Source of the DNA: Circinella minor
Lineage: Eukaryota; Mucoromycota; Mucoromycetes; Mucorales; Lichtheimiaceae
Length of the DNA: 50,589 nt
Reading direction: 5' to 3'
NCBI GenBank assembly: GCA_016758965.1
Contig: JAEPRB010000271.1
Location: 1 to 50,589, forward strand
Shown piece by piece: positions 11,039 through 26,100 of the stretch. The number at the start of each line of letters is the position of its first letter. Within the stretch, counting starts at the first letter, position 1. The position numbers and the translations under genes were made by a program. Under the pieces are notes generated by a model. It was not told the DNA's origin. It searched no databases and worked only from the letters and a program-made list of their open reading frames with translations.

Positions 11039-11234
11039 TATGAAATAAAAAGAATGACAGTAAGTATATATGGGGAACCTTATATTATATCCAATTAATG
11101 CATGTAATTCGATGTGCCGTGACTGCTGTTTTTACTTGGCCCGGACGAAATTGAAAAACCACAGTTAGGACATAAAGGTGTTACATTGTAAATACGTATA
11201 TTATTACCACACACATACCTTTTTTTTTTTAATC
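11039..11234. promoter_or_regulatory. Bidirectional promoter between the GGQ-protein gene and NDUFA2
   Basis: These 196 bases lie between divergent start codons of two mitochondrial proteins. A CCAAT motif is visible near 11089-11093 and a short GC-rich patch (TTGGCCCGGACGA) near 11137-11149. The CCAAT-binding HAP complex regulates respiratory genes in fungi, but its action here is only inferred. Confidence 0.5.
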
Positions 11235-11808
11235 ATGTCAGCATTAAGATCGTCATTGGGCAAGGGTATTAAGGAACTTCGTGTTCACTTTTGCCAAACC
11301 TCTCCAGCAAGCAATGGACTCAGGTACTAAAAAAAAAAAAAAAAAATTAACACGACCCGATTAAAAAACCTCAGCATTTTATTTTTTTATTCTTTTCATT
11401 TTTATTTTTATTGTTTATAATGGAAACAATTCAATGCAAATATACAACACATTACCATTAAAAAAAGAACATTGAAAAAGAGGGAAAAAAAACATATTAA
11501 CACTATTTTTAAATTATTTTAGACAATATATTGCTCAAAACTATACTGCCATCAAGAAGGCTAACCCTGAACTTCCTATTCTTATTCGTGAAGCCAATGG
11601 TGTTGAAGCTCGTGTTTTTGCCCGTTTCGGTATGTGTATATTTATTCCCTTTTTTTTTTCTCTCTCTTTTTTTTTCTCTCTCTCTCTAATACACAAATAT
11701 ATTGATATATATTAAATAGATAAAGGTGTTGAACGCAAGGCTATCTTTCAAAACGCATCAACTCAAGATGTTGAAAAGATGTTGGAACAATTAGTCAAGT
11801 CTGCTTAA
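11235..11808 (+). CDS. NDUFA2: NADH:ubiquinone oxidoreductase subunit NDUFA2 (B8 / 10.5 kDa)
   Basis: Three exons (11235-11323, 11523-11629, 11720-11808) give 94 residues, the normal size. The protein is an accessory subunit of mitochondrial complex I with a thioredoxin-like fold. Diagnostic segments are IKELRVHFCQTSPASNGLR near the start, then the NPELPILIREANGVEARVFARF strand-loop and an amphipathic C-terminal helix (DVEKMLEQLVKSA). Introns have GT-AG borders, the first with a GTACTA donor. Its presence shows that the organism retains complex I. Confidence 0.96.
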
Positions 11809-12310
11809 ATAAATAAATAAAAAAACAACCATTTATTCTAATTCCATATAGACAAAAAATAAACTCATTTACAACAAATGGATGATGATATAAACCCAAC
11901 ATTTTTATTTTATTTTATGTTCTTACATAGGGCTCCCCCCCCACCTTCATCCACCTACAAAAAAATAAAATTAAAATTTAAACGACATGATAATTATTAG
12001 TCATTATTTTAAAGTCCATATATATGTATATCTATATATGCAAAAAAGAAAAGATAGAAAAATGATATAAACTTTTTGGCATTATAGAAGCTTATTATTA
12101 CGACATTGGAAGAATCTGACTCATTTCCTTCGATTTCATTGGTGGCTTGAAAGAGAGAAAGGGGAGAAAAAAAAGAAACAAGATAGATTTGAACAACTAA
12201 AGAGAGCGGATCTGTCAAAAAAAAAAAAATAATAATAAAAAAAAGTCCCACAGATACACACACATTTTCCTCTTGGTTCCCCCCTTTCTTTTTTTTTTTT
12301 AATAAATATT
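11809..12310. other. Intergenic region before the methionyl-tRNA synthetase gene
   Basis: This is AT-rich DNA with a C-run at 11934-11942 and A/T runs close to the next start codon. The open frames on the minus strand are T-run artefacts. No motif is assigned. Confidence 0.5.
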
Positions 12311-14427
12311 ATGCCAGCAAAAATCACATTTTCAAAACTTAGTTATCAAACAAAACCATTTGCTAGTGCATTAAAACTTGCTCTTGCGATTAGTGTGGCT
12401 GGTACCAAGATCGCACCTGTAGCTGGTGATGCCGTTACTTTTGAACTTCCTAATGGCGTTGTTCTTACTGATGCTAATGTTGCTGTCAAGTAAGTTAAAA
12501 TAAAAGAATAAAATAGCTTATTTTTTTTCTTTTACTGAACAATAACAATAAAAATAATAGATATATCCTTAATGCCGTTTCTTTTGATGCCTCTGACTTG
12601 TCCCTGATTCAAAATGCTGTTATCGAAAAAGAAGGAACAACTATTTCTAAACTTGTATTCCAAAAGAAACCTCAAGAAGCTTTACAAATTGCTGAATCAT
12701 TTGTATCAAAATATGGCTCTAAAATTTTCACTAACGTAAGATTGCATATATAAAAATACATTCCATTTTTTTTTATTTTGATATATATTATGTTTTCTAT
12801 AATTTTTTTTTAACTCGTTAATGTATTATGTAATCTATTATAGACTGAAAAACTCGGTGTAGTAGATGTTATTTATTTCGGTTCTCTTTATGAAACTTTA
12901 TCTGATACTGATTTAAGCAAATATCCATCATTGGGTGCTTGGTTCACTCTTGTATCCAAATCACCTCTTATTACTAAAGCTCTTGAAATTGTAGATAAAC
13001 AGGTAAAAGAAATTATATTGTGTTTGAGTATGGAATAAAAAAAAAATAATACAAGCAGTAAATTAATACATTACGCGTCGATTTTTTTTTACTAGGTTTC
13101 CAAGGGTGCAAAGAAGAAACAAGCGGGTGCTGATAAAAAGGCTGGTGCAAATCAAACTGTTCTTCCTGATTTGAATCCTTCTACTCAAAAATTAGGTAAA
13201 GTTGATTATTTCCAAGCTCCTGATAAATCAAAAAAGATGTAAGTTTTAGAATTATTATTATTATTATGCATATTACTTGTTTGTAAAAGAAAATTAATAA
13301 AAGAAATATGTATATAAATATAAAGTCTTCCCAAGGATGGTGAACGTAATATCCTTATTACATCTGCTTTACCCTATGTCAACAATATTCCTCATTTGGG
13401 TAATATTATTGGTTCAACATTGAGTGCTGATTGTTATGCTAGGTAAGTAAATAGATTTAAAAAAAAGAGCTCAGCAAAGGAAATGAAGGATGGGAGGAAG
13501 GGATTAAATCAATTTATATTTGAATATGGATGATTAAATGATGATGATTATTATTATTAGATATTGTCGTGCTCGTGGTTATAACACTCTTCTTATTTGT
13601 GGTACTGATGAATATGGTACTGCTACTGAAACTAAGGCTTTAGAAGAAGGTGTATCATGTCAAGCACTTTGTGATAAATACAATGCTATTCATCAAAGTG
13701 TTTATAAATGGTTTGATCTTTCATTTGATCATTTTGGTCGTACAACTACACCTAAGCAAACTCAAATTACACAAGATATTTTCCATAAGGTTCATGGTAA
13801 TGGATTTACTAGTGAAGATACCATGACACAATTATTTTGTGAAAAATGTCAAAGGCAAGTATAATAGAAAAGAAAGAAATTTTATGGTTGATTTATTAAG
13901 AGAGGGATATATATATAAAGAAAAGAAAGATGGATTCGATATGGTCTTTTTTTTTTCCAAAAAAAAAAAAAATGTCATATATTAACAAATAACTTGGGGG
14001 GGCATTATTAGATTTTTGGCTGATCGATATGTTGAAGGTGTTTGTCCATCTTGTAAATATGAGGTATATACTTGGTTCTACATGAAAAAAAAAAGTGATT
14101 ATAATAAGATTATGGGAAATTTTAAAAAAAAAATGGTTTTTTATTGAATATAGGATGCTCGTGGTGATCAATGTGATGCCTGTGGTCGTTTATTAAACGC
14201 TACTGAACTTGAAAGTCCTCGTTGTAAACTTGATGGCACTGCCCCTATTACCAAAGATTCTAAACATATGTTTTTAAATCTTGATACACTTCAACCTGAA
14301 ATTGAAAAATTCAATGAACGTGTCAACGCTGAAGGTATATTAATTTTATGTTTTTGAAAACAAAAAAAAAAAAACCTTTGTTTACAATCATTTTTATATG
14401 TAAAAACTTATATAATCATTTCTCTTA

Positions 14428-14458
<31 letters not shown>

Positions 14459-15643
14459 GGTAAATGGTCGCAAAATGGTATTCATATTACACAATCGTGG
14501 TTAAAAGAAGGTTTGAGACCTCGTTGTATTACGCGTGATTTGAAGTGGGGTACTCCTGTTCCACTTGAAGGTTTTGAAAGTAAAGTATTTTATGTATGGT
14601 TTGATGCTTGTATTGGTTATCCAAGTATTACTGCCAATTATACCGATGATTGGGAAAAATGGTGGAAGAATCCTAAAGATGTTAAACTTTACCAATTTAT
14701 GGGTAAAGATAACGTACCTTTCCATTCCGTTATTTTCCCTGGTACTCAAATCGCCACCAAGGAAGATTGGACTATGGTTCATCATATTAGTACTACTGGT
14801 ATGTTATTTATTTAATTTTTTGGGGGGGTTTTTTTGGAGGGGGGAAATAAAGATATGTGGACGATAAGAAAAAAAAAACTGATTATTTATTGTACATATC
14901 ACTTGTTTTTTGTTTTTTTACTCGATTAAAAAATAGAATATCTTAATTACGAAGGTGGTAAATTTTCTAAATCACGTAACATTGGTGTCTTTGGTACCAA
15001 TGCTGAAGAAACTGGTATTCCTCCTTCTGTCTGGCGTTATTACTTGTTATCATCTCGTCCTGAAACAGGTGATGCCATGTTCACTTGGAATGAATTTATT
15101 ACCAAGAACAACAGTGAATTATTAAATAACCTTGGTAACTTTGTCAATCGTATTATCAAGTTTGCCATTGCTAAATACGATGGTGGTGTTATTCCTGATG
15201 CTGATTTATCAGGCGAAGCTGAAGTTGCTCTTACTAAAGATGTGAATCAACTTTTGGAACAGTATATTGAAGCTATGGATGCTGTCAAAATCCGTCAAGG
15301 TTTATCTATTGCCATGGCAATTTCTGCTCGTGGTAACTTATATCTTCAAGAATCTAATGTTAGCAACACTTTGTTCACTGAAAGCCGTGCTAAATGTGAT
15401 GCTGTCGTTCACATTGCTATCAATTTGATTTATCTCTTATCTTCCTTACTTTATCCTTTTATGCCTGCTACTTCGGAAAGTATTTCTCGTCAATTGAATG
15501 CTCCTTTGAAAAATATTCCCAATCAATTCACTAGTGATATTTTGGGTGGACACAAGTTGAATGGTGCTGCTTATCTATTCTCTAAAATTGATGAAAAGAT
15601 GGAAGCTACTTGGAAGGCCAAGTATGGCAGCTCTGGAAATTAG
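12311..15643 (+). CDS. MES1: Methionyl-tRNA synthetase, cytosolic
   Basis: Ten exons (12311-12489, 12561-12735, 12844-13002, 13096-13238, 13326-13442, 13561-13854, 14012-14063, 14154-14334, 14460-14798, 14937-15643) give 781 residues. Residues ~1-170 form a GST-C-like N-terminal domain as in yeast Mes1, where it binds the cofactor Arc1. A Lys-rich linker follows. The class I HIGH motif is HLGN at 242-245, and KFSKS at 555-559 is the KMSKS loop. Paired cysteines at 351/354, 367/370 and 380/383 form the zinc-binding knuckles. The anticodon-binding helical domain completes the protein, with no EMAPII or WHEP tail. Intron 6 has a GC-AG border (GCAAGT at 13855); a GT alternative two codons later puts a stop in the next exon. 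Confidence 0.96.
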
Positions 15644-17787
15644 ATTTTAGATTATTTAATTTTCTTGTAAAAAAAAAAAAAGTTTACTGTGTATAAAAAA
15701 AAAAAAAGGAAGAAAGATGGATTCCTCCCCCCCTTCCTTTTTCACTTTGTAATAAATGGACTTTTTTTTTTGTGTGTGTCTTATTTTTAATATGGTATTA
15801 TTTACACTGATTTATACAATATATTATAGTTCTCATACTACTACTGGATAATAATCACTCTTCTGTTCTCTTAGCTCTATTTAGTATAATATAAATATGT
15901 TCAAATGCAAAAAGTAAGAACAATTATTTGATAACTAAATCATTGGACCAAAATATGTAAAAATGTGGTACGTTATTTTTTTTTTATCTTTGTATCAATT
16001 TAACTTTCTTCCACACGTTTGGTTTAACAGTGTTACAATACTGGGATGTCATTGTAAATTTACCCGGCTTATCAAACGAATAAAAAAAAAAAGTACATAA
16101 CGCTGTTACTGTCACACAAATGTTAACTCACGATCAATTCAAGTAATAGAAAATGTTTATCTGATGATACGTTTATAGATATTTATATGTATATAGTTTT
16201 TTTTAGGTCAAGTAAAAAATCTTCAATATCATTGATAACAATACCCCTTCCTCTTATTGTTTGTTCTAACTAAAATAAAAATAAAAAAAGGCATTATATA
16301 CGTATCCACATGGCTTAAACTCATTTAATCTTTAAAACAAAACACAATTATTCCATATGACTTTTTAATTAGAATAGTTCCCATGGTAATTTTTATAATC
16401 TTCTTCCATTTAAAACGATTTAATTATTTATATAAATGACAATCCATGTGAGGATAATTATCAGAAAAAGAAAAAAGTTTGATTTTAAGGGGGGAAAAGA
16501 GATGAGGCACCCGGTTCTCCATCTTTAGGCAACACAATGCACTACCATGAAACCTCAAGTGCCACACCCCGAGTCACTATTATAAATTATGCTCCCTTTT
16601 GTTTGTTTGTTGGGGGTGTGGAAGAGTTAATTGATGAAACGAAGAATTTCAATTTGTTATGTTATTTTTGTGTGTTACAACTCTTTTTTTTCTTTTAAAC
16701 TTTATCTTTCGTTCTTTTTACTCATCAGATTTTTAATGATGATAATGATTTTTTGATATTGATCGAAATTCATTATGAAGTTACATGTGATATATCTGAA
16801 ACACTCAATAATCATAGACAAAAAAAAAAAAAATGAAAACGAATGGTAATAATGAAAAGAAGCATGTGAACCGATCATTTTTTTTTTTTGAAACCGATCT
16901 GTTGCCCAGACTTATAAATGAAAATTATTTTTTTATCTATTCATATTTTTTACAGAAAAAAAGGGGGGGATATGTGTAAAAAGGAAACATGTACACCAAC
17001 AAGTGACAGCCTGTGTGTGTGTGTGTGTGTGTGTGTGTGAGTAAGTGTGCACGGTCCCCTTTTTTTTTTTAAAAAAAAAAAAAGTGTCTTGATAGGATAT
17101 AATAATAAGAATAATGAAGAAGTTAAATGGATCTACGATATCCCAAAAAAACATTTCATTTACAAAATAGAATAAGAGATTTTTATGTTGGTGACATTAT
17201 AAAAACGTTTTTACCTTTTTTTTTTTTTCCTATTGTGTAAAAAAAAAAAAAAAAAGAATCAAGTCCGCTTTAAAACACCAGTCTGCGTTACTTTATTATA
17301 TATTACTACGTAACACCTCCCCCCATTACGTACAAAGGTCGGGTTTTCTTATTTTGTTGCCATGTGGTTATTTAACTCAGCCTTTTTTAAGGTTTTTTTT
17401 TTTTTTAAAGAATAAAAGATCGAACCGACGCTTCGGAGGAATTATTCTATTGCTTAATAACTCTTACTACAACTAAATGAACGAACGAACGAATGAATGA
17501 ATATATTATTTTTATTTTTAAAAAATAATTTATTTGTTAAAAGAACTTAATCTAATTTATGATTATTATCTTTTATATTCCCTTGTTTGTATATATTAAA
17601 AAGAAAATGACAACAAAAAATGAGAGAAATCATGGGAATCAAAATAGTTTTGAAACAATTCTTTCAGGAACCACTTGTAAGAAGAATTAATTTTTGTTAA
17701 ATTAATATAAATATTTATATATGTTATATGTGTGTGAGTGAGTGAGTGTGTGTGGCAGTAAAATGAAGGACAGTTTATTATTACTGT

Positions 17788-17832
<45 letters not shown>

Positions 17833-18112
17833 ACACAATTATTTTATTTTCAGGGTCAAACATTCCTTTAAATGTGGATTAAACCGAAAAAAATAATAAT
17901 CATTATATAAGTTAACTATGAATATATGAAATAGAATTAGATGGTAAATTTAATCTACTTGTAATTTCTGAAAAAAAAAAAGAAGTTTACTTTATAATAT
18001 AATATTATATTAATCAACAAGAACAAGATAAGTTGGTGTAAATAGTCAAAAAAAGGTTATGGATTACGATTGTTACGTAACTGTGCTGTAAAATTAGTTA
18101 TAGAAATGAATT

Positions 18113-18155
<43 letters not shown>

Positions 18156-20699
18156 AAAGAAAGGTAGCTTACTATTTTCAGTAATAAGTGGTATTATGTG
18201 AAAATTGGTCCAAGCTGCAGGGATGCCTTTTTGTGTAATGAAACACTTTAAGTAACTTGCTTAAATAAAATACTTATCCCCTTTTTCATTTTTTTTTTAT
18301 CTTTTTTTGAACACATATATAAAACATGCATAGGTATGCATACATTTTTATTTTAACTAGATAGACTTGGGAATAAGAACATGTGGTTTCAATTCTTTTC
18401 TCTTTACTTATATAGTATCGGTTATAGCAAAAAAATGAAAAAATGATAAGTTACTATATATATGAATATCCCGAGATAAAAAGTACTTTTTTTTTTCTTG
18501 TTACTTATAATTGAAGTTTGTTTTGTTTTGTTTTTTTTAATAAAAGTTATTATTTTTAATCAGATAATAATATATTTTTGAGATAATAGATTGTGAATTT
18601 AGTAAAATAAAAAAAAAAGTTATTATCTCAAATTCTTCGGAGCTTATTCTGTCATACGTAGTGCACATAATAATAAAAATGTCTGTGTGTTATATGAGAT
18701 TTTATTACACATGCGAAATGTAAGTCCATTTTTCTCTGCATTAAAAAAAACACGGGGTTATAAATAAAAAGAGAGAGAGAAAGGGGGGGTGGAGTGGGAA
18801 GACGTGTTAAAAAGATAAATTATATACTAAAGAAGATATTGAAAAGTAGTTTTAATATTGTTTAAAACAATTTCAAATAGAAAACATTTTTTTTTAAGTT
18901 GAATAAACAACAAAGATAAAAGATATTATAAGAAATATGTTTCCCTTTTTCCTTCTTTTTCTTCTTCTTCTTCTTCTTCTTCTTCTTTTACCCCCCATTA
19001 TGCTAACTATAATTATGGTGCAATAAATGTTTGATGATTAAATCTCAGTTTTGACCCTATGATCATTCCATCGGCGCCTCAGTTTTAACAAAAAGTATAT
19101 ATAAAAGTTCTGGCCAAACCATTATATATATATATATCATTTCGTTATTATTATTTATTGAGTCGGCGATTATTTGAATAATAAAAACTTGAGAACTATT
19201 ATTATATTTTATTTCTAAGAATAAAGAATTGTTTTTACTATAAGGAAATAAATATATAAAAGGAGGGATGAGGGAGGGGGGAATGAAAAGTTATACAGGA
19301 CCCCACCTTATGGGAAAGTGAATTGATAATTCAAAACGTAATAGCATGGGAAGTTTTTTTTTTTTGTATAACTAAAAAAGAAATCATTAAGGTAAATGTG
19401 TGGGTGTGTGTGTGTGCACAGAAGATCCATTGTAAATTTTGTCATAGCGTCAGTGAAACTCAATGACGCCAACAAGACTTTATCGGGCAAGTTACTTTTT
19501 AATGTTGTTCAATGTTGCACGAGATCAACTTGGGTAGCACATGTTTCTTCTTTTTCTTTATTGACTCTAAAAGAGAAATAAAATAAAAACCCCATGAACG
19601 TTCCACTAAAAATTTTCGAGATGATCGAGTTTCCTCTTGTTGAAAAGATAACCTTCTTTTTTATTATTATTATTATTTTTTCATTAATAATGAAACCTTT
19701 TTTTTTATTTTCTTTTATTATCAAGTTAAATCTATTATAGAATCTTTTTGGATTACAATGATTTTAATAAAGAAAATTGGGTTAGTAATTAACTAATAAC
19801 TTTTTATTTAAATACGTACTCATTTATTTAGTGGCCTGTGCCCTGGCTTCCGATAGGTACTTGAATGATTGCCTAACCTACCTTATACGATTTTCTTGTC
19901 AAACCAAAAGTTGTTTTTTTTTTTTTTTTTTACAGCAGACGTTTTTTAGGTTCAATAAAAAAAAAGCCCCGCACTTTGTCGTACGACAGGAAATTATAAT
20001 AATAAATACAATTTTACACGCGATATAAGATTAATAGTCCGCAGAAAAAACGTGGCAATCTTTTTTTGAAGACAATCAGTTGAGTAAGATAAGAAAACAC
20101 ACAAAATAAAAAAAGCATATATAAATATATTTCCCGACAAACGTTATTATTATTATTATTATCCATTTCAATTCTAATAAACTAATAATTTTTACTTGAA
20201 AGATTATATTCAAAATAATATATATAAAATGATATGAAGAACTGTCATATACTGATGAATGAAGTGAATGTTGAAACACTTTTTTTTTTTTTTTTTTTTT
20301 TTTGTATGTCAGGTCTATTTCTTCTAACATCATGAATTGGTCAGGGCACCAAAGTTATTATCCTTTTTTTTTTTCTCGTTCTTTTCTCCTTTCACGATGA
20401 ATAACAACTAATTTAGTAGCAGCCCATTGGCAAAAATTAGAATATGGTAGATCTTTCTTGCATAATATTTTATACAGACATAAAAAAAAAAAAAATTAGA
20501 TTCTATCAGTTCTACTTTAGAAACATACATGCTATCTGTCTTTCTTCATCATTTTAATAATAAACTCAGTGAAATAAATGAGATAAAACGGGTAGAAATA
20601 ACCTTTGAAAACATAATTCAATTTCTTATTTCTTTTGATCTATTGAAATCTCCCTTTCTTTCTTTCTTTCATCCCTCCCCCCCCCTTTTTTTTATCTTG
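15644..20699. other. Gene desert, first part
   Basis: Five kilobases hold no credible coding region. Contents seen are (GT)n at about 17010-17038, (GAAC)n/(GAAT)n at 17480-17502, (TA)n at 17790-17827, twelve CAA units at 18117-18152, (TTC)n at 18956-18987 and many A/T homopolymers. A somewhat GC-richer stretch at 19390-19560 contains inverted TGACGC half-sites (19447-19452 and 19464-19469). TACGTA recurs (for example 17308, 18656). Distal regulatory DNA of the zinc-finger gene and MES1 3' sequence are likely; no tRNA or rRNA is seen. Confidence 0.55.
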
Positions 20700-22739
<2,040 letters not shown>

Positions 22740-23120
22740 AGAAAGTATATATATATTCTTTACAACTATCTTTTTTTTTTTGATCAAACAAACAACAACA
22801 ATAACATCATCCAACATAAAACATTAACGTCAATTAATATTATCATTATTATTATCATTATTATTATTATTACAAACAACCACAACAAAACCCCAATCAA
22901 CTATTATTAATATTTTTTTTTTATATATTTCAACAAACAACTATTCTTATATTTTCTCTTTTCTGCAAGCGGCGTGCTGCTTTAATACTTGTTTTTTTCT
23001 TTCTTCTCTTTACTACTAATATTTCTGCAATCCCTTTCTCCTGTGCGTGCTTTTTCTTTATTTTTTATTTTTTTTACTAATGTGCGTGCGTGTGCACATA
23101 CACTTGATTTTTCATTTTTA

Positions 23121-23151
<31 letters not shown>

Positions 23152-26100
23152 TTCTCTCTCTGCATGTTTGTATATATCTTGATATTTTTTTTTTACATGT
23201 CATCGCCTGGTCCGTGATACAAAAACTCCATTTTATTATATTTCTGTTTTTTTTTTCTCTCTCTCTACTATTTCAACACACATAACATACACATTTTTTT
23301 TTTATATTCTTAATTTATTATATGCTTCATTATGCCCATTTCATCATCTTCCCCGTCAACTAGAATTCTAATTCTTTTTATTATTATTATAATTATTATG
23401 TATATGATTTTTGCTTCTAGTTCATAATTCATAGCAAATGCAAGTGACACACACACACACACACAACCTGAACAAACAATCACAAAAAAAAAAAGTAGTA
23501 GTAGTATTTATTTTATCTTATATATATTCCTTATTTTCTTTTTTTTTTCTTTTTTCATTATTATTATTATTAATACAATTTGCTGGAAAAAAAAAAAAAA
23601 GAACATTTTGTATAAACAAAAAATCTAGTTATATATATATATATATATATATTATTTTAATTGTCTTGAATATGATTATGAATTGTTTGACTTTGATTTA
23701 TTAAGAATTTGATCTTTGTATAAATAGTAGTAATAGATCACTTTTGGTAAAATGATATAAATGGTAACGTGATCAAAAAAAAAATTATTATTATTTATGT
23801 ATACACGTGCGTAGTTCCCCCTCCCCCAACACCCCCCCCACACACACACACCCCGAGATTCTCTATATAAACAAATAAAGACTAAAGTAGAAAGAATGAC
23901 TTATATAAAGAGTGCACAGGTCAACTGGGGTTATAGAGTCTCTACTTCATTTATTAATCAATAATATATAATAATTTGAGAAAGAAAAAGTCACTTACGT
24001 ATGCGATTTTTTTTTTTTGACAAATAATAATAATAATAATAATATTAACCACGTATTTTACAGTTATTACTAACTAACTTACTATTTTACTATAAACCAT
24101 TAAATATATGAAATAAGAAAAAAAATATAGTTTAAATTATAGTACAGGTTTTTATCATATTTACATCAATATGACGAGTATGAATGCTGCTAGGTTAAAA
24201 TAGATATTATAATACGTACGTACTTTAGTGATGAATCTAAAAAAAAAAAAAAGTTAAATAGTATTATAAATATTCTAGAGAGAGGTTATATCAAAAGTAG
24301 AGTAGGAGTAAATTTACTATTAGTGGGATAGAAGAGAGAGGTAAAAGGAGGTAAAAAAAAAAAAAAAAAGTACCTGTGCGATGTGCCTATACAAATATAC
24401 TTTCCGTATTATAATTTTGTTGGTGGGGGGGAGGTATAAATGAGAATCAACTAAGAGAAAAAAAAAAGGTAAAGGATAAAAAACAGTAACAAGTAGAAGT
24501 GAATGTTGCAGTTATTAAAGGAGTAGAAATAAAGGACAGCAGGGAGACAAGAGACTTTCGCGTCTGTGATCCCGGACCTTATTACTTCATTATAACAAGA
24601 AATCACATGATTCTTTTATTTTTCAGAATGTGTAGAAAAAAAAAATTGTAATGCTTATTTACTTTTTTTTTTCTATAGATCAACACTTGCTTACTTATAC
24701 AACTCCGTTGTAAAATGTAAGTTCTTTATATATTACTTGAGATTTATAATCCTCCCCCCTCCCTTCCTCCTCCTTCTCCTCCTCTCCTATCCCGAACAAG
24801 GAAATGCAAATATCGGATTTCATGATAAGCAGGTGCCTGTCAATTAAGGGGATAAAGCCGACAACTAAAATGAAGAACATTTTATTCCTGGATTACATAT
24901 TGCTACGTACTACTATTTTATAATTACTATAAATGGTAATTATAGGATGATATATTTTACATATTTTACTACAACATTTATAATATGTAAATTTTTAGTG
25001 TATATTCTTTTAAAAAAACAGATACTTTATTAGCACTCAATAACAAAGGATTATTCATATTTGTTGTAGTATATACTTAAATGTTAACTAGAATAAAAAA
25101 AAAAAAATTCCCTCCCCCGAAAATAACTTATTAATATAGTTAACATTTGTCCCGGTTATCAATTCAAAATCGGTTTATTTTTTCAATGATTAATCTGCTG
25201 GTGTTCCAAATGTAACATCTTTCATTATCTTATAAAAAAAGAAACTCGTGATGATGATAAAAAAAAAACAGCCTCATCAAGACTCTTTTTTTTAATAGAA
25301 TCTGAGGGGTACACTATGACTATTCACTACACTACGTATTTACTGTACTCATTACAAATCACACTAATTGTTCCACATCACTTCTGGGTAAGTTTCCCAC
25401 AGCTTCCCCCCCCCCTTTTTCCCTTTTATTTTTTTTTTCTCTCAATGGAATATATTTCTAATTTCTTAGTTATTGCTGTTGTTATTTTTTGCTTTTTTGG
25501 TCACAAATGGTCAGTTTTTTTTTTATATTGATTCCCATGATTTATCTTTATGGTAGATTTGGGAGAATGATTCACGAAAAGGGAGAAAAGAGAAAAAATT
25601 TCGGAATTTTTTGAAAGAAATTAATTAAATACATTTATTAGAGCACAAAAATCATGGTTAAGTGATTCATGATCTGGTGACTAATTCAAAATTAATCGTA
25701 TGGGTCTTTTATGAGTAAAAGTGTTTTCTTTTATAAGTAAATATTATAATAAAATAGTGACGGATTATATGAGTTAATATCCATGCGAAAAAAAACAAAA
25801 ATAATATATACGTAGTAATAAATGTGAAGTCTTTCTATACGTACGTACGTAATTTGATAAATCATAATGACGTAAATTGAAAAGAATATAATATTTTACG
25901 TAGTAATAAATTGTATATTAGGTTATATTGATCAAGTCATTCTCTATACAATTTTTTTGTATTCCACTCTCCATCAATGTTATATACTCCCCAAGAATAC
26001 TTTAAGAACATATTGATATTCCCCTCCTCCCCTTACTTTTTTTTTTCTTTCTTTGATATTTTTGTTTTTACACTTGAATATTTTTCTTCTTTGTATATCT

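Noticed and set aside
17400..17440. GGTTCGATC on the minus strand as a tRNA B box
   Set aside because: No A box, no T-arm stem and no acceptor stem can be drawn around it.
22982..23285. Overlapping 73- and 98-codon frames on opposite strands
   Set aside because: Both consist of (CT)n/(GA)n and T-run translation (Ser-Leu and Arg-Glu repeats).
25316..25531. 71-codon frame with hydrophobic residues
   Set aside because: Hydrophobicity comes from T-rich runs; no homologous pattern or neighbouring exons.
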